Part shown: one piece after another, positions 60,186 to 64,000 of the stretch
Layout of the letters: each line of letters begins with the position of its first letter
Position numbering within the stretch: the stretch's first letter is position 1
NCBI GenBank assembly: GCA_014584575.1
Contig: JACTMP010000077.1
Span: 1-64,000, forward strand
DNA: 64,000 bases
Reading direction: 5' to 3'
Source of the DNA: Chloroflexota bacterium
Lineage (GTDB): Bacteria; Chloroflexota; Anaerolineae; Promineifilales; Promineifilaceae
Notes under the pieces: model-generated
Database searches by the model: none
Told to the model about the DNA's origin: nothing
The model's input: the letters and a program-made list of their open reading frames with translations, nothing else
Position numbers and translations under genes: made by a program

Positions 60186-62756
60186 ATGCAAGTCAAAAAA
60201 TTGAGATTTACCCTTTTTGTACTTTTGCTCTTGTTTGGCCTGCTGCTGGCCGCCTGCGGCGGCGGCGACACCCAGACAACGACGGAGACAACAACGGAAA
60301 CGGCCGTAGAAACCACCACCGAAACCACGACCACCGAAACCGAAGCAACCGAACCCACCACCGGTGGCATGGATGCCGTTGAGGTCTTTTCCTGGTGGAC
60401 GGGTGGCGGCGAAGCCGCCGGTCTGGACGCCATGATCGCCATCTTCAAAGAAAAATACCCGGACACCGAATTCATCAACGCCGCTGTTGCCGGCGGCGCC
60501 GGCACCAACGCCCGCGCCGTGTTAGCCACCCGTCTGCAAGCCAATGACCCGCCCGATAGCTGGCAGGGCCACGCCGGGCAGGAGCTCATCGGCACCTACG
60601 TCGCCGCCGACCAGCTAGAACCACTGAACTTCCTCTATGAAGAAGAAGGCTGGTTAGATGTGATGCCCGCCACCCTAATCCCCTTGATGTCCCAGGGCGG
60701 CAACATCTACTCCGTACCCGTCAACATTCACCGCGCTAACGTGCTGTGGGCTAACCCCAACGTGCTGGCCGAATATGGCGTAGAGATGCCCACCACCCTG
60801 GATGAATGGTTCGCCGTGATGGATGAATTGCAAGCCGCCGGTATGGATGAACCGCTGGCGCTGGGCGAGCAATGGACGGCCATGCACCTCTTTGAAACCA
60901 TCCTGCTGGCCTCCCTCGGCCCTGATGGGTATGAGGAACTGTGGACTGGCGGCGATTGGAGTACACCGGCCGTAACCCAGGCATTAGCCGACTTTGAGAA
61001 AGTCCTCAGCTACACCAACAGCGACGCCTCGGCCTTAAGCTGGCAAGACGCCGGGCAGTTGGTAGTGGATGGCGACGCCGCCTTTAACGTGATGGGCGAC
61101 TGGCAGGAAGGTTTCTACCGTGAACTGGGGCTGACGCCGAATGAGGATTACGTCTGGGCGCCGGTGCCGGGCACGGCCGGGAACTTCCAGTTCCTCTCCG
61201 ACAGCTTTGTGCTGCCCAAAGGCGCGCCGCACCGTGAGGCGGCCATTAACTGGCTGCGCCTGGCCGGTTCCAAAGAAGGGCAAGACGCCTTTAACCCCGT
61301 CAAAGGCTCTATCCCCGCCCGCAGTGATGGCGACCGCAGTTTGTATGGCGTGTATCTGCAATCAGCCATGGATGATTGGGCCAACAACCGCGTGGTGGGC
61401 AGCCTGACACATGGCGTGGTAGCCAACGATAGCTGGAAGTCAGAAATTGACACGGCGCTGGGCCTGTACCTGGGCAACAAAAATGCAACCGGTTTCCAGG
61501 CGGCATTAACGGCCGCAGCCACCGGCGCGGACCAGGAAGCGATTGATACCACCGCGCCGACAACCACCGCTACCGTCAGCGGCCCCGTGGAAATCTTCTC
61601 CTGGTGGACGGGCGGCGGTGAAGCGGCCGGTTTGGACGCCATGATCAAGGTGTTCCAGGAACAGTATCCCGACGTGGAATTCATTAACGCAGCCGTCGCC
61701 GGCGGCGCCGGCACCAATGCCCGCGCCGTGCTGGCCACCCGCCTGCAAGCCAATGACCCGCCCGATAGCTGGCAGGGCCATGCCGGGCAGGAACTCATCG
61801 GCACCTACGTCGCTGCCAATCAACTGGAGCCGGTTAACTTCCTGTATGAAGAAAATGGCTGGCTGGACGTAATGCCGGAAACGCTCATCCCCCTTATCTC
61901 CCAAGATGGTGACATCTACTCCGTGCCGGTGAACATTCACCGCGCCAACGTGCTGTGGGCCAACCCCAACGTGCTGGCCGAATACGGCGTTGAAATGCCC
62001 ACCACCCTGGATGAATGGTTTGCCGCCATGGACGAATTGCAGGCGGCCGGCATGGTTGAACCGCTGGCGTTGGGTGAGCAGTGGACGGCGCTGCACCTGT
62101 TTGAAACAATCTTGCTGGCCTCGCTTGGCCCGGATGGATATGACGCCATCTGGAGTGGCGCAGACGACTGGAGCAGCCCGGAAGTGACGCAGGCGTTGGA
62201 GAATTTCGCCAAAATTCTGACCTACACCAACAGTGACGCTTCCGCCTTAAGCTGGCAGGATGCCGGGCAACTGGTGGTAGATGGCGACGCCGCCTTTAAC
62301 GTGATGGGCGACTGGCAGGAAGGGTTCTACCGTGAACTGGGGCTAACGCCCAATGTGGATTACGTCTGGGCGCCGGTGCCGGGCACGGCGGGCAATTTCC
62401 AGTTCCTCTCGGACAGCTTTGTGCTGCCGGTGGGCGCGCCCAACCGGGAAGCAGCCATTGCCTGGTTGACGGTAGCCGGTTCGCAGGCAGGGCAGGATGC
62501 CTTTAACCCGGTCAAAGGTTCCATTCCCGCCCGCAGCGATGGCGACCGCAGTCTGTACGGTGAATATCTGCTGTCGGCGATGGACGATTGGGCCAATGAC
62601 CGTGTGACGGGCAGTCTGACGCACGGTGTGGTGGCGAACGATAGCTGGAAAGCGGAAATTGACACGGCGCTGGGCCTGTTCCTGGGCACGGGCGACGTGG
62701 CCGCCCTCCAGAGTGCGTTGGTAAATGCCTGCGCTTCGTCGGGCGCTTGTAAGTAG
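60186..62756 (+). CDS. Tandem-duplicated extracellular solute-binding lipoprotein
   Basis: 856 residues from ATG 60186 (GAGGAG). Lipoprotein signal (LLLFGLLLAACGGG), then a Thr/Glu linker. Two complete family 1 solute-binding domains follow, each about 390 residues, offset by 403 codons: unit 1 from 60378 and unit 2 from 61587. By eye they are about 88% identical (VFSWWTGGGEAAGLDAMI against IFSWWTGGGEAAGLDAMI). A short Thr/Ala/Pro linker separates them. Family members bind sugars (the WWTGG and NVMGDWQEGF patterns are glucose/mannose-type) and deliver them to permeases such as those at 62874 and 63767. A single chain with two receptors is unusual. No ACGGCCGT occurs between 60310 and 63660. 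Confidence 0.93.
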   Translation: MQVKKLRFTLFVLLLLFGLLLAACGGGDTQTTTETTTETAVETTTETTTTETEATEPTTGGMDAVEVFSWWTGGGEAAGLDAMIAIFKEKYPDTEFINAAVAGGAGTNARAVLATRLQANDPPDSWQGHAGQELIGTYVAADQLEPLNFLYEEEGWLDVMPATLIPLMSQGGNIYSVPVNIHRANVLWANPNVLAEYGVEMPTTLDEWFAVMDELQAAGMDEPLALGEQWTAMHLFETILLASLGPDGYEELWTGGDWSTPAVTQALADFEKVLSYTNSDASALSWQDAGQLVVDGDAAFNVMGDWQEGFYRELGLTPNEDYVWAPVPGTAGNFQFLSDSFVLPKGAPHREAAINWLRLAGSKEGQDAFNPVKGSIPARSDGDRSLYGVYLQSAMDDWANNRVVGSLTHGVVANDSWKSEIDTALGLYLGNKNATGFQAALTAAATGADQEAIDTTAPTTTATVSGPVEIFSWWTGGGEAAGLDAMIKVFQEQYPDVEFINAAVAGGAGTNARAVLATRLQANDPPDSWQGHAGQELIGTYVAANQLEPVNFLYEENGWLDVMPETLIPLISQDGDIYSVPVNIHRANVLWANPNVLAEYGVEMPTTLDEWFAAMDELQAAGMVEPLALGEQWTALHLFETILLASLGPDGYDAIWSGADDWSSPEVTQALENFAKILTYTNSDASALSWQDAGQLVVDGDAAFNVMGDWQEGFYRELGLTPNVDYVWAPVPGTAGNFQFLSDSFVLPVGAPNREAAIAWLTVAGSQAGQDAFNPVKGSIPARSDGDRSLYGEYLLSAMDDWANDRVTGSLTHGVVANDSWKAEIDTALGLFLGTGDVAALQSALVNACASSGACK

Positions 62757-62825
62757 TGAGATTAGAGATTGGAGATTGGAGATTGGAGACTAACAATCTC
62801 CCAATCTCTAATCTCCCAATTTCTC
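62757..62825. repeat. GGAGATT-type intergenic inverted repeat
   Basis: Four GAGATTGGA units, a short loop (CTAACAA) and inverted TCTCCCAATCTC units between the solute-binding and permease genes. It may be a processing signal that sets a higher level for the binding protein. Confidence 0.7.
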
Positions 62826-62831
62826 CATAGA

Positions 62832-62861
62832 TGTAGGACAGGTGGGCAAACCTGTCCTACA
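62832..62861 (+). repeat. Perfect hairpin before the permease
   Basis: TGTAGGACAGGT (62832-62843) and ACCTGTCCTACA (62850-62861), loop GGGCAA. It sits 12 nt before the permease start, where no ribosome-binding site is visible. Confidence 0.7.
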
Positions 62862-62873
62862 ATTCCCCCCATT

Positions 62874-63770
62874 ATGAATCTAAAAAAGCTAGATCGGGAC
62901 ACAATCACAGCTATCCTGCTCATATCCCCTTCCATTGTGGCCTTGTTGATCTTCGTCTATGGCTTCATCTACTGGACACTGCGCGTCTCCACAAGCAAGT
63001 GGGTAGGGCTGACGCCGAACCTGGAGTGGGCCGGCCTGAGCAATTACCTCGGCTTGATGAATGATCCCCGTTTCCACATTGATGTACGCAACACCATCAT
63101 TTTCACGCTCTTATTTGTGGTGGGCTGCCTGTTGTTGGGGCTGGTGCTGGCGCTGCTGCTGGATCAGGGCTTGCGCGGCGAATCGTTCTTTCGCAGCCTT
63201 TTCCTGTTTCCGATGGCTATCTCCTTCATCGTGACGGGGGTGGTGTGGCGCTGGCTGATGAATCCAGCGGGGGGGTCGCGCATTAGCGGCCTGAATCTGC
63301 TGTTTGATTCATTGGGCCTCGATTTTCTGATCAACAAATGGTACACCACGCCCAATTGGGGCATTGCCGCCATTGCCATTCCCGCCATCTGGCAGATGTC
63401 TGGTTTTACGATGGCGCTGTACCTGGGTGGGCTGCGCGCCATTCCTGAGGAACTGCGAGAAGCGGCGCGGGTGGATGGGGCGTCGGAATACCAGATTTAC
63501 CGGCGCATTATTTTACCCCTGCTGCGCCCGGTGACACTCAGCGCCATGATTATTTTGGGGCACATTTCGCTGAAGGTGTTTGACCTGATTATCGCTGTAG
63601 CCGGGAAGCAGGTGGCGCTGGACGTGCCGGCCGTATATATGTGGACAACGACGTTTGATGGGTTGTTTTACGGCCGTGGCGCCGCCATCGGCATCTTCTT
63701 GCTCGTCACCGTGGCCGTACTGGTGATTCCCTATCTCTATTTCACCCTGCGCCAGGAGGCCGAAGTATGA
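62874..63770 (+). CDS. ABC sugar transporter permease
   Basis: 298 residues from ATG 62874 (an apparent longer frame to 62769 runs through the repeat). Six transmembrane helices, MalF-like (AILLISPSIVALLIFVYGFI, FTLLFVVGCLLLGLVLALLL). The EAA loop is ELREAARVDGASEYQIYRRI followed by ILPLLRP. No ribosome-binding site is seen (AATTCCCCCCATT precedes the start). The stop overlaps the next gene by ATGA. Imports the sugar captured by the tandem binding protein. Confidence 0.93.
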   Translation: MNLKKLDRDTITAILLISPSIVALLIFVYGFIYWTLRVSTSKWVGLTPNLEWAGLSNYLGLMNDPRFHIDVRNTIIFTLLFVVGCLLLGLVLALLLDQGLRGESFFRSLFLFPMAISFIVTGVVWRWLMNPAGGSRISGLNLLFDSLGLDFLINKWYTTPNWGIAAIAIPAIWQMSGFTMALYLGGLRAIPEELREAARVDGASEYQIYRRIILPLLRPVTLSAMIILGHISLKVFDLIIAVAGKQVALDVPAVYMWTTTFDGLFYGRGAAIGIFLLVTVAVLVIPYLYFTLRQEAEV

Positions 63771-64000
63771 CCATGTCCTATCGCCGTATTCCATCTCGCG
63801 CTTTGATTTATATTTTGCTGCTCTTTTTCTCCATGTTTTACCTGATCCCCATGTATGTGATGCTGGTGACGGGGTTCAAGAACTTTGACGAAGTCAGCCT
63901 ACGCACCATGTGGGATTTACCCTCCGGGCTGGCGGCGGAAAACTTCCGCGCCGCTTACCAGGTATTGGCCCCCCATTTGTGGAACAGTATTCGGCTGGTC
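63767..64000 (+). CDS. Second ABC sugar transporter permease (partial)
   Basis: 78 codons up to the window end: MTMSYRRIPSRALIYILLLF with a first transmembrane helix, IPMYVMLVTGFKNFDEVSLR, then LPSGLAAENFRAAYQVLAP, typical MalG-like N-terminal text. It overlaps the preceding permease by 4 bp. The rest lies outside the window, and an ATPase gene may follow there. Confidence 0.9.
   Translation, partial: MTMSYRRIPSRALIYILLLFFSMFYLIPMYVMLVTGFKNFDEVSLRTMWDLPSGLAAENFRAAYQVLAPHLWNSIRLV

Noticed and set aside
60378..62756. The tandem solute-binding protein as an assembly duplication
   Set aside because: The halves differ at about 12% of residues with changes spread evenly and one indel; an assembly artefact would give identical copies.
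1..64000. CRISPR arrays, tRNA or rRNA genes
   Set aside because: The repeat clusters found are short inverted units without regular spacers, and no cloverleaf or rRNA-like segments were recognised on reading both strands.

Overview
The window looks like chromosomal DNA of an uncultured, GC-rich member of the Chloroflexota (Anaerolineae-like). This rests on several traits taken together: lipoproteins with Thr/Pro-rich linkers, a beta-helix protein with a C-terminal YLPLV tail, long sugar-type solute-binding proteins, WYL and XRE-cupin regulators, and many NACHT and toxin-antitoxin modules. It is an inference from gene content; there is no rRNA or other phylogenetic marker strong enough to fix it. 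No rRNA, tRNA or CRISPR array was seen. The most striking genome-scale feature is the palindrome ACGGCCGT, which I count about 120 times in 64 kb, against one or two expected by chance. It occurs in genes and between genes and is missing from a few multi-kilobase blocks.

Layout. 0-8.6 kb: a META/SH3 lipoprotein and a very large alpha-2-macroglobulin-like protein that has lost its thioester residues. 8.6-16.3 kb: an accessory island with DUF433, VapBC-like and truncated HigBA modules, two NACHT NTPases (one with membrane segments) and several repeats. 16.5-19 kb: three low-GC exported proteins of unknown function. 19-26.7 kb: an M20 peptidase, two oxamate-carbamoyltransferase-like subunits (AllG-like and FdrA/AllF-like) separated by a toxin-antitoxin pair and a cytochrome P450, and a cysteine desulfurase. 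26.7-31.9 kb: a GAF/PAS histidine kinase, enolase, a ClpP-like peptidase and a cupin. 32-48.3 kb: mixed single genes, including a luciferase-like oxidoreductase, XRE-cupin, WYL and AraC regulators, a glycosyltransferase, an alkyltransferase-like DNA repair protein, a response regulator, SUI1, a dipeptidase, endonuclease IV, LysM and VWA surface proteins, and a few decayed genes.

48.7-55.4 kb: a complete N-type ATPase operon in the order beta, epsilon, Q, R, a, c, b, alpha, gamma, with no delta gene. The beta gene carries an in-frame TAG at codon 59. The c subunit has a Q/E/S/T/Y set typical of sodium-binding rotor rings. 55.4-60 kb: prolyl-tRNA synthetase behind a structured leader ending in a terminator, a composite sigma4-like/response-regulator protein, a DUF433-DUF5615 toxin-antitoxin pair and a free-standing Clp N-domain protein. 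60-64 kb: a sugar-type ABC importer in which the solute-binding protein is two nearly identical domains fused in tandem, followed by two permease genes, the second cut by the window end.

Repeats tie the window together: three copies of a 150-170 bp element with terminal inverted repeats and four internal stem-loops; a pair of 113-bp repeats, one of which carries a 115-bp insertion bounded by a 6-bp duplication; and several families of short intergenic inverted repeats (GGAGATT, CGGTAATCGG and GTGATGCGTGA types, and long perfect hairpins). Some of these overlap gene ends and distort apparent starts or stops.
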